From Tannockella sp964372125 (GTDB lineage: Bacteria; Bacillota_I; Bacilli_A; Erysipelotrichales; Coprobacillaceae), in the NCBI GenBank assembly GCA_964372125.1, contig CAYJPL010000009.1:1-64000 (forward strand): a stretch of DNA of 64,000 nucleotides. Reading direction: 5' to 3'. Position 1 is the stretch's first letter, and every line of letters begins with the position of its first letter. Below the pieces are notes generated by a model, which worked only from the letters and a program-made list of their open reading frames with translations, did not search any database and had not been told where the DNA came from. Positions 9,057-17,706 of this stretch are shown here, piece after piece. The position numbers and the translations under genes were made by a program.

Positions 9057-9659
9057 ATGGTTAAAATAAAAAAGGCTGAATATGTACTTTCTGCTGCATG
9101 GCAGTCTCAGTGGCCAGAAGCTGAGCGACCTGAAATATGTCTTGCGGGAAGATCTAACGTTGGTAAATCTAGTTTTATAAATACAATGCTTGCCCGTAAC
9201 GGAATCGCTAAGGTTTCAGGAACACCTGGTAAGACAAGAACATTAAACTTCTTTAACGTAAATGATGAGCTTTACTTTGTAGATGTTCCAGGATATGGAT
9301 ATGCTAAAGTAAATGATAAAATACAAAAATCATTTGGAGAAATGATGGATACATATATCACAAATCGTGATGTATTAAAAGGTATGATTATCCTAGTTGA
9401 TTTTCGTCATAAACCTACTAAAGATGATAAAATGATGTATGAATATGTAAAACATCATAATATTCCAGTAGTGGTAGTTGCTACAAAAGAAGATAAGTTA
9501 AAACGTAATGATTTAAAGAAAAATGAAAAAATGATAAAAGATACACTACAACTTGCACCAGAAGATACATTTGTACGTTTTTCTAGTTTGAAAAAAGTAG
9601 GAATGCAAGCTGCATGGAATGAAATATACCGTTTATGTGGAGTTGACTTTGAAGACTAA
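9057..9659 (+). CDS. engB: Ribosome biogenesis GTPase EngB (YsxC/YihA)
   Basis: 200 residues of a TrmE-Era-EngA-YihA-Septin-like GTPase. G1 is 'GRSNVGKSSF', G2 lies in 'SGTPGKTRTLNFF', G3 is 'DVPGYGYAKV' and G4 is 'ATKEDKLKR' (TKxD). It is needed for late 50S subunit assembly. AAAGGAGA lies 7 nt before the ATG. The lon-engB (lonA-ysxC) pairing is conserved in Bacillota and supports the call; the hemA operon that usually follows is replaced here by the galactose module. Confidence 0.96.
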   Translation: MVKIKKAEYVLSAAWQSQWPEAERPEICLAGRSNVGKSSFINTMLARNGIAKVSGTPGKTRTLNFFNVNDELYFVDVPGYGYAKVNDKIQKSFGEMMDTYITNRDVLKGMIILVDFRHKPTKDDKMMYEYVKHHNIPVVVVATKEDKLKRNDLKKNEKMIKDTLQLAPEDTFVRFSSLKKVGMQAAWNEIYRLCGVDFED

Positions 9660-9661
9660 TT

Positions 9662-9686
9662 AAAAGAGATGAAAATCTCTTTTTTT
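9662..9686 (+). terminator. Terminator after engB
   Basis: AAAAGAGAT (9662-9670), loop GAAA, ATCTCTTTT (9675-9683) and a T run. It closes the tig-lon-engB block. Confidence 0.9.
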
Positions 9687-9706
9687 GAAAACCTTTACAT
9701 TTTATA

Positions 9707-9735
9707 TAGACAGCGCTTACATAGTGTGGTATTAT
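9707..9735 (+). promoter_or_regulatory. Promoter of the galactose operon
   Basis: TAGACA (9707-9712), 17-nt spacer, TATTAT (9730-9735) with extended TGG at 9727-9729. The start point would be near 9742, leaving a leader of about 150 nt that contains both LacI-type operators. Confidence 0.7.
9708..9722 (-). promoter_or_regulatory. cre-like catabolite-repression site
   Basis: Read on the minus strand the site is ATGTAAGCGCTGTCT, which fits the CcpA consensus WTGNAANCGNWNNCW at every constrained position. It covers the -35 box, the usual place for CcpA repression of a sugar operon. No ccpA gene is in the window. Confidence 0.65.
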
Positions 9736-9748
9736 GTATTTGTAATAA

Positions 9749-9764
9749 ATAAACACGCGTTTAC
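9749..9764. promoter_or_regulatory. LacI-type operator O1
   Basis: ATAAACACGCGTTTAC: TAAAC/GTTTA arms around a CG-centred core, at about +8 to +23 of the predicted transcript. The same 14-bp core recurs at 9835-9848. The LacI-family gene at 18562 is the likely binder (inference). Confidence 0.65.
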
Positions 9765-9833
9765 AGTTCTGGTTTAATACATATCGGAAACATAAAATGT
9801 TGCGATAATGTATAAATATTTTTTTGATCAAAA

Positions 9834-9849
9834 ATAAACACGCGTTTAT
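9834..9849. promoter_or_regulatory. LacI-type operator O2
   Basis: ATAAACACGCGTTTAT, with fully symmetric ATAAAC/GTTTAT arms. Its centre is 85 bp (close to eight helical turns) from O1, which would suit repression by DNA looping. Confidence 0.65.
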
Positions 9850-9892
9850 ACACAGTGAAAGGTATGGAAGTAGTCCATAAAGGGAAGAGTTA

Positions 9893-11593
9893 ATGCAAGC
9901 AATATTAATTTCATTTATCGTATTTTCATCAGTTGTAGGTTTGATAACATATTTTAAAACTAGAAATGACAAACTTAATACAAGTGATGCATACTTTTTA
10001 GGGGGAAGAAGTTTAACTGGTGGTATCATAGCTGGTTCACTATTACTTACAAATTTAAGTGCTGCAAGTTTTGTTGGTATGTCTGGGCAAGCATATTCAC
10101 AAAACATGGCTGTAATGGGATGGGAAGTTGGTTCTGGTATCACATTAATAATCGTAGCCTTATTTTTGGTTCCAAGATATTTAAAGCAAGGAATAACGAC
10201 AATTCCTGAATTTATTGAATCTAGATTTGATGCTGGAACACGTAAGTTTATAACAATTTTATTTTTAATAAGCTATATCGTCAATATGTTACCAATCACA
10301 TTATACTCTGGTGCAATAGCGATGGGACAAATATTCAATATTTCAGAAGTTTTTGGAATTACTCAAGTTCAAGGAATTTGGTTGATGGTATGGGTAATTG
10401 GAATTATTGGAGCAATTTATGCAATCTTTGGTGGATTAAAAGCTGTTGCAATATCTGATTCAATTAATGGTATAGCATTAGTTATTGGTGGTTTATTAGT
10501 ACCAGTATTTGCACTTGGAGTATTAGGTTCAGGAGATGTGGTTGCTGGTTTTGATACATTTATAAACAGCGCACCTGAAAAATTCAACGCAATTGGATCA
10601 AATGATAGTTATTTACCAATTTCTACTATGTTTACGGGTTTATTACTGGTAAACTTATATTATTGGGGTACTGATCAATCAATCATTCAACGTGCACTTG
10701 GTGCTAAAAACCTTAAAGAAGGGCAAAAAGGAGTTATCTTTGCAGGTTTCTTAAAAGTGTTAACACCATTTATGGTTATTATCCCTGGGATCTTAGCATT
10801 CCATATATTAGGTAGTGATATTCAAAATACTGACACAGTATATCCAATGTTAGTAAGTAAAGTATTACCAGGACCATTAATTGGTTTCTTTGCAGCTGCT
10901 ATGATGGGAGCAATCTTAAGTACATTTAACAGTGTATTAAACTCTGCATCAACTTTATTTGCATTAAATGTTTATAAACCGGCAGTGAAAAAAGAAATCA
11001 GTGATGCAAGTTTAATTAAAGTTGGTAAAGTATTTGCATTAGTTATCGCAATTATCGCAATGTTTGTTGCTCCATTAATCTTGAATGCACCAGACGGATT
11101 ATTTGATTATTTACAAACAATAAATGGATTCTTCAATGTACCAATCTTTACAATTATCTTTATGGGATACATGACAAAAAGAGTACCAGCAATTGCTGCA
11201 AAAGTTGCAATTACATTCTTTGTATCAGTATATGCATTAACACAATTAGTAGTAAATACTGGATTACATTATTTACATATTTCAGCAATTTTATTTGTAG
11301 TATCATGTTTAATCATGTATGTAATAGGAAAATTCAAACCATTAGAAACACCTTACGTGTTACCAACAAGAAATGTAGTTGATATGACGCCATGGAAGCA
11401 TCGCTATACATTTAGTGGATTTGTAATCTTTGTAATGCTTAGTATGTATGTAGTATTTTCAGAAGTTGGGATTGCAAGACCAGAAGGGTTTGGTATGGAT
11501 AGTTTACTAATTACTCTTGGAATTGCAACTGTATGTGCTGTTTCAACAATTTTAATTAACATTAAGGTTTCAAAAAATGAAAGAAATATTTAA
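9893..11593 (+). CDS. Sodium:solute symporter (SGLT-like, probable galactose/galactoside importer)
   Basis: 566 residues with about 14 hydrophobic helices. The family pattern is clear: 'FLGGRSLTGG' after helix 1, 'LLLTNLSAASFVGMSGQAY' in helix 2, and 'YYWGTDQSIIQRALGAK', which closely parallels the sugar-transporting SGLT/vSGLT branch of the SSS family. It would bring in galactose or an alpha-galactoside with Na+. As first gene of the operon, followed by an alpha-galactosidase and the Leloir genes, its substrate assignment comes largely from context. AGGGAAG precedes the ATG. Helices near residues 330-360 are Gly/Ala-rich as usual for the LeuT fold. Confidence 0.85.
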   Translation: MQAILISFIVFSSVVGLITYFKTRNDKLNTSDAYFLGGRSLTGGIIAGSLLLTNLSAASFVGMSGQAYSQNMAVMGWEVGSGITLIIVALFLVPRYLKQGITTIPEFIESRFDAGTRKFITILFLISYIVNMLPITLYSGAIAMGQIFNISEVFGITQVQGIWLMVWVIGIIGAIYAIFGGLKAVAISDSINGIALVIGGLLVPVFALGVLGSGDVVAGFDTFINSAPEKFNAIGSNDSYLPISTMFTGLLLVNLYYWGTDQSIIQRALGAKNLKEGQKGVIFAGFLKVLTPFMVIIPGILAFHILGSDIQNTDTVYPMLVSKVLPGPLIGFFAAAMMGAILSTFNSVLNSASTLFALNVYKPAVKKEISDASLIKVGKVFALVIAIIAMFVAPLILNAPDGLFDYLQTINGFFNVPIFTIIFMGYMTKRVPAIAAKVAITFFVSVYALTQLVVNTGLHYLHISAILFVVSCLIMYVIGKFKPLETPYVLPTRNVVDMTPWKHRYTFSGFVIFVMLSMYVVFSEVGIARPEGFGMDSLLITLGIATVCAVSTILINIKVSKNERNI

Positions 11594-11631
11594 ACAAATT
11601 TAAACAAAGACATAGATAGAGGAAAAAACGT

Positions 11632-13845
11632 ATGATCACATTTACAAACAATACATTTCATATTCAAAACAAAGACGTAAGTTATATTTTTACAATCATG
11701 AAAAACAACCAATTAGGTCAACTGTACTTTGGAAAGGCAATTCGTCATCAAGATTCATATGATCACTTATTTGTAGAAAAAGCAACAACACTAGCACCAA
11801 GTCCCTTTAAAGGGGACTTGGACTTCTCGATGGAAGTTTTAAAACAAGAATATCCTGCATATGGTAGAGGGGATTTCCGTGAACCGGCATATCAAATTAC
11901 TTGTGAAAACGGTAGCCGTATAAGTGACTTTGCATACCAAAGTCACATAATTCTTAAAGGGAAAAACAAAATCAAAGGATTACCACAAAGTCATGGTAGT
12001 AATGTAGAAACATTAGAAATTACTTTATATGACGAAGTAATTAAAGTGGAGATGATTTTAAAATATCATGTTTTTGAAGATGTATCTGGAATCATTAGAA
12101 GTGTAGAATTTGTAAATAAAGGTGATCAAACAATTAAGATTAACCGTGCTATGTCACTTAGTTTGGACCTATATGATGCTAACTATGAAATGATTACATT
12201 AGATGGTGCATGGGCAAGAGAAAGACACGTAACTACAAGAACAATTCAAAAAGGAATTCAATCAATTTCAAGTAGTCGTGGAACAAGTAGTGCAATGCAC
12301 AATCCATTTCTTGCATTAAAAAGAAGTAGTACAACAGAAAATCAAGGTGAAGTATATGGATTTACAATTCTATATAGTGGAAACTTCTTAGGACAAGTAC
12401 AAGTTGATGCTTACGATGTTACAAGAATTACAATGGGAATTAACCCATTTGAATTTGAATGGACATTAAGACCAAATGATACATTCCATACTCCAGAAGG
12501 TGTGCTTGTATATAGTGATAAAGGGGTAAATGGAATGAGTCAAAACTTCCATAAATTCTTTATAAATCATGTAATGCAAGGGAAGTATGCAAAAGAAACT
12601 AGACCTGTATTAATTAATAACTGGGAAGCTACTTACTTCGATTTTGATGAAGAAAGCATTTTAAAAATTGCTTCAAAAGCAAAACAACTAGGGGTTGAAC
12701 TATTTGTATTAGACGATGGTTGGTTTGGAAAAAGAAATAATGATAACACATCACTTGGTGATTGGAGAGTTAACTTAGAAAAACTTCCAAATGGTATCGA
12801 TGGGTTAGCTAAAAAAATTAATGACTTAGGTTTAGATTTTGGATTATGGTATGAACCAGAAATGGTAAATGAAATTAGTGAACTATATAAAACACATCCT
12901 GACTTTGTGATTCAAACACCAAATCGTGGAAAATGCTATGGTAGAAATCAATTTGTATTAGACTTTAGTCGCAAAGATGTTGTTGATTATATTTTCAATA
13001 TTATGATTGAAACAATTGATAAAGCCAATATTCGTTATATCAAATGGGATATGAATAGAAATATTACTGAAGCGTATAGTATCTCTTTAGAAGCAAGTAC
13101 ACAAAAAGAATTCTTCCATCGTTATATCCTAGGAGTATATAATTTATATGAAAGACTGATTGAGAGATTCCCTAATATCTTATTTGAATCATGTGCATCA
13201 GGTGGTGCTAGATTCGATGGTGGTATGTTATACTATGCTCCTCAAGCATGGACAAGTGATGATACAGATGCAATCGAAAGATTACACATTCAATATGGGA
13301 CATCAATGGTATACCCATTAGTATCGATGGGAAGTCACGTAGCAGCTATTCCAAACCATCAAGTTCATCGTAAAACGAGTCTTCAAACAAGAGCGAATGT
13401 TGCATACTTTGGAACATTTGGATATGAGTTGGATGTAAATAAAATGGACGAAATAGAAGCTAATGAAGTAAAAAAACAAATTGCTTTCTTTAAAAAGTAT
13501 CGAAGTGTTATTCAACAAGGCGATTTCTATCGATTACAAGACGGAAATTATTATAGTTGGATGGTTGTATCAAAAGATAAAAAGACTGCAATTTTAGGAT
13601 ATTATAAAATATTAGCAGTACCAAATACATCACTTAAGAAAGTTAACTTAGTAGGATTAGATAATGATATGCAATACCTTTGTAATGGAAAGACATATTA
13701 CGGTGATGAACTAATGAATGTTGGTATGATTATGGAAACAGAATTCACAGGATTAATTCAAGCAGATAGTTATACTGGTAAATATACATCTGGAACAGAT
13801 ATGGGTGATTTTACATCAAGTATTTATGTATTTGAAGCAAAGTAA
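11632..13845 (+). CDS. Alpha-galactosidase, GH36
   Basis: 737 residues, typical of bacterial GH36 enzymes that hydrolyse terminal alpha-1,6-galactose from melibiose, raffinose and stachyose. An N-terminal beta-supersandwich domain precedes the catalytic (beta/alpha)8 barrel, which contains 'VLDDGWFGKRNNDN', 'WYEPEMVN', the nucleophile Asp473 in 'KWDMNRN' and the acid/base Asp near 543 in 'SDDTDAIERL'; the 70-residue spacing is normal for the family. No signal peptide, so it acts in the cytoplasm on imported galactosides. It follows the symporter by 38 nt in the same operon. The gene contains a long palindrome at 11797-11821. Confidence 0.95.
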   Translation: MITFTNNTFHIQNKDVSYIFTIMKNNQLGQLYFGKAIRHQDSYDHLFVEKATTLAPSPFKGDLDFSMEVLKQEYPAYGRGDFREPAYQITCENGSRISDFAYQSHIILKGKNKIKGLPQSHGSNVETLEITLYDEVIKVEMILKYHVFEDVSGIIRSVEFVNKGDQTIKINRAMSLSLDLYDANYEMITLDGAWARERHVTTRTIQKGIQSISSSRGTSSAMHNPFLALKRSSTTENQGEVYGFTILYSGNFLGQVQVDAYDVTRITMGINPFEFEWTLRPNDTFHTPEGVLVYSDKGVNGMSQNFHKFFINHVMQGKYAKETRPVLINNWEATYFDFDEESILKIASKAKQLGVELFVLDDGWFGKRNNDNTSLGDWRVNLEKLPNGIDGLAKKINDLGLDFGLWYEPEMVNEISELYKTHPDFVIQTPNRGKCYGRNQFVLDFSRKDVVDYIFNIMIETIDKANIRYIKWDMNRNITEAYSISLEASTQKEFFHRYILGVYNLYERLIERFPNILFESCASGGARFDGGMLYYAPQAWTSDDTDAIERLHIQYGTSMVYPLVSMGSHVAAIPNHQVHRKTSLQTRANVAYFGTFGYELDVNKMDEIEANEVKKQIAFFKKYRSVIQQGDFYRLQDGNYYSWMVVSKDKKTAILGYYKILAVPNTSLKKVNLVGLDNDMQYLCNGKTYYGDELMNVGMIMETEFTGLIQADSYTGKYTSGTDMGDFTSSIYVFEAK
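11797..11821. repeat. 25-bp near-perfect palindrome inside the alpha-galactosidase gene
   Basis: CCAAGTCCC and GGGGACTTGG flank TTTAAA, giving arms that pair over the whole length with one extra G. In mRNA it would form a strong hairpin about 170 nt after the start codon. Confidence 0.6.
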
Positions 13846-13855
13846 GCATATAGTA

Positions 13856-13864
13856 TGATATAAT
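13856..13864 (+). promoter_or_regulatory. Possible internal promoter before galK (extended -10)
   Basis: TGATATAAT fits an extended -10 element in the 51-nt gap before galK; a weak TTTGAA lies further upstream at non-ideal spacing. It could give galKET basal expression apart from the main promoter. Confidence 0.35.
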
Positions 13865-13896
13865 TAGTAACAAATAATAGATAGGATGGTAGAGAT

Positions 13897-15144
13897 ATGA
13901 AAATAAGCATGGATCGTATTGTTGAAGTATATCCTCAGTACGAAAGTAACAAAGAGTATTATGATAATCGCCTTAGTGAAGTAAAAGAAGGTTATTACAA
14001 AACATTTGGAACTGATGAAGTTCGTATGTTTTCTGCACCTGGAAGAATAGAAATAGGTGGAAACCATACAGATCATCAAAAAGGTTGTGTACTTGCAGCA
14101 GCAATTGATTTAGATGTATTAGGAGTTGCATCAAAAAATAATTCATCAATAATTCGTGTATACTCAAAAGGATATGGTCTAATTGAAGTCGATACTTCAT
14201 CTTTAGAAGTAGACAAATCACTATTTAATACTACACAATCATTATTACTTGGTGTATATAAAGGAATCCAGAATTTAGGGTATGATCTTGGTGGTGTTAA
14301 TGTTTATTGTACATCAGATGTACTAGGTGGATCTGGACTTTCTTCCTCTGCAGCATTTGAAGTATTCTTTGGAACAGTATTAAATAATTTATATTGTAAC
14401 GGTGAAATTAGTGATGTAGAAATCGCGAAAATTGGACAATACGCAGAAAATGTATACTTTGGAAAGCCGTGTGGATTAATGGATCAAATGGCTAGTTCGG
14501 TAGGGAATGTTGTCGCTATTGATTTTAAAGATCCAAGTACACCAATTATTGAAAAAGTAGAATTTTCATGTGAAGACATGAAACATGCAATCTGTATCAT
14601 TGATTCAGGTGCTGATCATGCAGATTTAACAGATGATTATGCAATGATTACAAGAGAAATGGCAGCTGTTGCAAATCTGTTTGGGAAAGAACATTTACGT
14701 GATGTAAGTAAAGTAGAAATTATGTCGTCAGTTGCTGGTATTTGTAACAGTGCTGGAGATCGTGCATTCTTACGTGCACTACATTTTCAAAATGAAAATG
14801 AACGTGCAGTATTAGAGGCGGATGCTCTTAAAGCTAAAGAATATACTGAATTCTTTAATTTAGTTAAAGAATCTGGAAAATCATCATACATGTATTTACA
14901 AAACATATACTCAGTTTCTTCACCTTTAAATCAAAAAGTCGCAGTAGCATTATTGCTGTGTAAAGAGTTACTACGCGGAAAAGGTGCATACCGAGTTCAC
15001 GGTGGCGGTTTTGCAGGAACAGTACAAGCATTTGTACCGTATGAAGAATTAGCATACTTTAAAGAAAATATTGAATCTGTACTAGGAATTGGTAAGTGCT
15101 ATGTGTTATCAATTCGTCAAGTTGGTGGAGTAGAAATTATATAA
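13897..15144 (+). CDS. galK: Galactokinase
   Basis: 415 residues of the GHMP kinase family. The galactokinase signature 'GRIEIGGNHTDHQKG' is near residues 46-60, the ATP-binding glycine/serine loop 'GGSGLSSSAAFEV' near 145, and motif 3 'GKGAYRVHGGGFAGT' near 365-380. It phosphorylates galactose to galactose-1-phosphate, the first Leloir step. The start at 13897 has AGGATGG about 8 nt upstream; an in-frame ATG at 13909 is a less likely alternative. galE follows after 12 nt. Confidence 0.96.
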   Translation: MKISMDRIVEVYPQYESNKEYYDNRLSEVKEGYYKTFGTDEVRMFSAPGRIEIGGNHTDHQKGCVLAAAIDLDVLGVASKNNSSIIRVYSKGYGLIEVDTSSLEVDKSLFNTTQSLLLGVYKGIQNLGYDLGGVNVYCTSDVLGGSGLSSSAAFEVFFGTVLNNLYCNGEISDVEIAKIGQYAENVYFGKPCGLMDQMASSVGNVVAIDFKDPSTPIIEKVEFSCEDMKHAICIIDSGADHADLTDDYAMITREMAAVANLFGKEHLRDVSKVEIMSSVAGICNSAGDRAFLRALHFQNENERAVLEADALKAKEYTEFFNLVKESGKSSYMYLQNIYSVSSPLNQKVAVALLLCKELLRGKGAYRVHGGGFAGTVQAFVPYEELAYFKENIESVLGIGKCYVLSIRQVGGVEII

Positions 15145-15156
15145 GGAGATTATTAT

Positions 15157-16152
15157 ATGGCGGTATTAGTATTAGGGGGAGCAGGATATATCGGTTCACA
15201 TACTGTTCAACAGTTATGTGACAATGGTGAAAGTGTAGTAGTGGTTGATGATTTGTCAACTGGATATGTTGATTCAGTTGACATGCGTGCTACCTTTTAC
15301 AAAGGAGATATTTCAGACATAGCGTTTATTAAAGATGTTTGTATAAAAGAAGGTGTAGAATCAGTAATACACTTTGCAGCTTTTTCACTTGTAGGGGAAA
15401 GTGTAAGTAATCCATTAAAATATTATGAAAACAATGTTTGTAAAACAAAGAATTTGTTGGATGCATTAGTTCAATCAAATGTTAAAAGAGTAGTATTTTC
15501 TTCTACTGCTGCAACATATGGTGAACCTAAAAACGTTCCTATTCTTGAAAGTGATCCAACAATTCCAACAAATCCATATGGTCAAACAAAACTAGCAATG
15601 GAACAAATGTTCCACTGGGTCAAAGAAGCTCATGGAATAGAATATGTATCACTACGTTATTTTAATGCATGTGGTGCATCTAAAGATGGCATAATTGGTG
15701 AGGCTCATAATCCAGAAAGCCACTTGATTCCACTAATTTTACAAGTTCCTAATGGTAAAAGGGATGCAATTAGTATCTTTGGAACAGATTATGATACACC
15801 AGATGGTACTTGTATTCGTGATTACATTCATGTAAGTGATTTGTCTATGGCTCATATATTAGCTGTCAATTATTTACGTAGTGGTGGTAAAAGCCGTGTT
15901 TTCAACTTAGGAAACGGTGTTGGTTTTAGTGTTAAAGAAGTAATAGAAACAGCAAGAAAAGTAACAAACCATCCAATACCAGCAATAGAGTGTCCAAGAA
16001 GAGCGGGAGATCCTGCTAGACTTATCGCATCGAGTACTGCTGCAAAAGAAGTTTTAGGTTGGAATCCTACACATGATAATTTAGAGGAAATAATAGCATC
16101 TGCATGGAACTTTCATAAAAACAATCCAAATGGCTATAATAAGGAGAAGTAA
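15157..16152 (+). CDS. galE: UDP-glucose 4-epimerase
   Basis: 331 residues, extended SDR. The NAD-binding 'GGAGYIGSH' is at residues 7-15, 'FAAFSLVGESV' in the middle, catalytic Ser/Tyr/Lys in 'FSSTAATYG' and 'NPYGQTKLAME', and 'RYFNACGA' and 'CIRDYIHVSDL' follow. It interconverts UDP-galactose and UDP-glucose. AAGGAG lies 8 nt before the ATG. galT begins 2 nt after its stop, so galK, galE and galT are tightly coupled. Confidence 0.97.
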   Translation: MAVLVLGGAGYIGSHTVQQLCDNGESVVVVDDLSTGYVDSVDMRATFYKGDISDIAFIKDVCIKEGVESVIHFAAFSLVGESVSNPLKYYENNVCKTKNLLDALVQSNVKRVVFSSTAATYGEPKNVPILESDPTIPTNPYGQTKLAMEQMFHWVKEAHGIEYVSLRYFNACGASKDGIIGEAHNPESHLIPLILQVPNGKRDAISIFGTDYDTPDGTCIRDYIHVSDLSMAHILAVNYLRSGGKSRVFNLGNGVGFSVKEVIETARKVTNHPIPAIECPRRAGDPARLIASSTAAKEVLGWNPTHDNLEEIIASAWNFHKNNPNGYNKEK

Positions 16153-16154
16153 TA

Positions 16155-17651
16155 ATGATATACGAAGCATTAGAGAACTTAATTGAATATGGTATAGAAA
16201 AAAAATTAATATCCAAAAGCGATAAAACATATGTAATGAATCAGTTTTTAGAGATATTAAAACTAGATACGTATATAGAACAAACAAAATCTTCAAATAT
16301 GAATCTAGAAGAAACATTATCAGTTATCTTAGATGATGCTATAAAACGTAGTGTTATTGAAGATAGTATTTTGTATCGTGATTTATTAGATACAAAACTA
16401 ATGGGTGTAATGACGCCATTTCCAAGTACTGTAGAGAGTACATTTGAAACACTTTATAATAAGAATCCTAAAAATGCTACAGATTGGTATTATGATTTTA
16501 GCCAAAATACCGATTATATACGACGTTATCGTATTAATAAAGATGTTAAGTGGAAAACCGATACTAAGTATGGAAAACTTGATATAACGATAAATTTATC
16601 AAAACCTGAAAAAGATCCAAAAGCAATTGCTGCTGCAAAAGCAGTTAAATCTACTGGGTATCCAAAGTGTTTGCTTTGTAAAGAAAATGTTGGGAGTAGT
16701 GGCAGTGCAACTATGCCAGCACGACAAAATCATCGTATTATACCTCTTTCTATTGGTGGTAAATCATGGTTTTTACAATATTCACCATATGTATATTATA
16801 ATGAACATTGTATTTTGTTTAGTGGTGAACATGAACCAATGAAAATTGATAGAAATACATTTTCTAAGATGTTAGATTTCATTGATGCCTATCCACACTA
16901 TTTTGTTGGCTCAAATGCTGACTTACCAATTGTTGGTGGTTCGATTTTAAGTCATGATCACTTCCAAGGTGGGGGTTATCAATTTGCGATGGATAGTGCA
17001 AAAACAATGCATTCATATTCTATTGATTCTTATAGGGGAATTAAAGTAGAAACACTTAAATGGCCACTATCTGTTATACGTTTAACAGGTGAAAATAGAG
17101 AACAAATGATTGATTTGTCTAGTAAGATACTTGATCATTGGAGACAGTATACGAATAAAGAAGCAAATATTCATGCCTATACAAAGGATGAACCGCATAA
17201 CACAATTACACCAATTGCAAGAAGTATAAATAATCAATATCAAATTGATTTAGTACTTAGAAATAACATTACGACTGATGAACATCCTTTAGGGGTATAT
17301 CACCCACATAGTCATTTACATCATATCAAAAAAGAAAATATTGGGTTGATTGAAGTATTAGGACTAGCGGTATTACCATCGAGATTAAAAGATGAACTAG
17401 AACAAGTAGAACAATGCTTACTTGACCATAGTGATGCTACTAAGAATGATATGATTAAAAAACATAATGATTGGATTGATAAGATACGATCTAAATATAC
17501 AGATATTAATCAAGATAATGTAAAACAAATTGTTCAAGATGAAGTAGGAATTGTATTTTTAGAAGTATTAGAGTGTGCGGGAGTATTTAAAGAAAATGAA
17601 CCGTATTTTGATCAATATATAAATGAATTTATACATTCACTTGAAAAATAA
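16155..17651 (+). CDS. galT: UDP-glucose--hexose-1-phosphate uridylyltransferase (GalT2 type)
   Basis: 498 residues, which fits the long Bacillota GalT2 (class II) family rather than the roughly 350-residue E. coli type. Family blocks are visible: 'GVMTPFPSTVESTFETLY', 'YPKCLLCKENVGSSGSA', 'RIIPLSIGGKSWFLQYSPY', 'GSILSHDHFQGG' (the His region around residues 270-275) and 'ITPIARSINNQYQIDLVLRN'. It transfers UMP from UDP-glucose to galactose-1-phosphate. Last gene of the operon, with a strong terminator 18 nt later. Confidence 0.96.
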   Translation: MIYEALENLIEYGIEKKLISKSDKTYVMNQFLEILKLDTYIEQTKSSNMNLEETLSVILDDAIKRSVIEDSILYRDLLDTKLMGVMTPFPSTVESTFETLYNKNPKNATDWYYDFSQNTDYIRRYRINKDVKWKTDTKYGKLDITINLSKPEKDPKAIAAAKAVKSTGYPKCLLCKENVGSSGSATMPARQNHRIIPLSIGGKSWFLQYSPYVYYNEHCILFSGEHEPMKIDRNTFSKMLDFIDAYPHYFVGSNADLPIVGGSILSHDHFQGGGYQFAMDSAKTMHSYSIDSYRGIKVETLKWPLSVIRLTGENREQMIDLSSKILDHWRQYTNKEANIHAYTKDEPHNTITPIARSINNQYQIDLVLRNNITTDEHPLGVYHPHSHLHHIKKENIGLIEVLGLAVLPSRLKDELEQVEQCLLDHSDATKNDMIKKHNDWIDKIRSKYTDINQDNVKQIVQDEVGIVFLEVLECAGVFKENEPYFDQYINEFIHSLEK

Positions 17652-17666
17652 ATTGTATATAAAAAT

Positions 17667-17695
17667 AGGCTGACATAAGTGATGTCAGCTTTTTA
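17667..17695. terminator. Bidirectional terminator between galT and the convergent acetyltransferase
   Basis: GCTGACAT (17669-17676) and ATGTCAGC (17682-17689) form the stem, followed by TTTTT on the plus strand and TATTTTTATA on the minus strand, so it can serve both genes. Confidence 0.9.
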
Positions 17696-17706
17696 TATGA
17701 AAATAT

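Noticed and set aside
9864..9892. Nine-codon upstream frame ending at the symporter start (TAATG)
   Set aside because: The AAAGG before its ATG is only 1 nt away, too close to initiate; probably chance.
9583..10143. Minus-strand frame spanning the end of engB and the galactose promoter
   Set aside because: It runs through a terminator, a promoter and two operators; composition is that of non-coding sequence.
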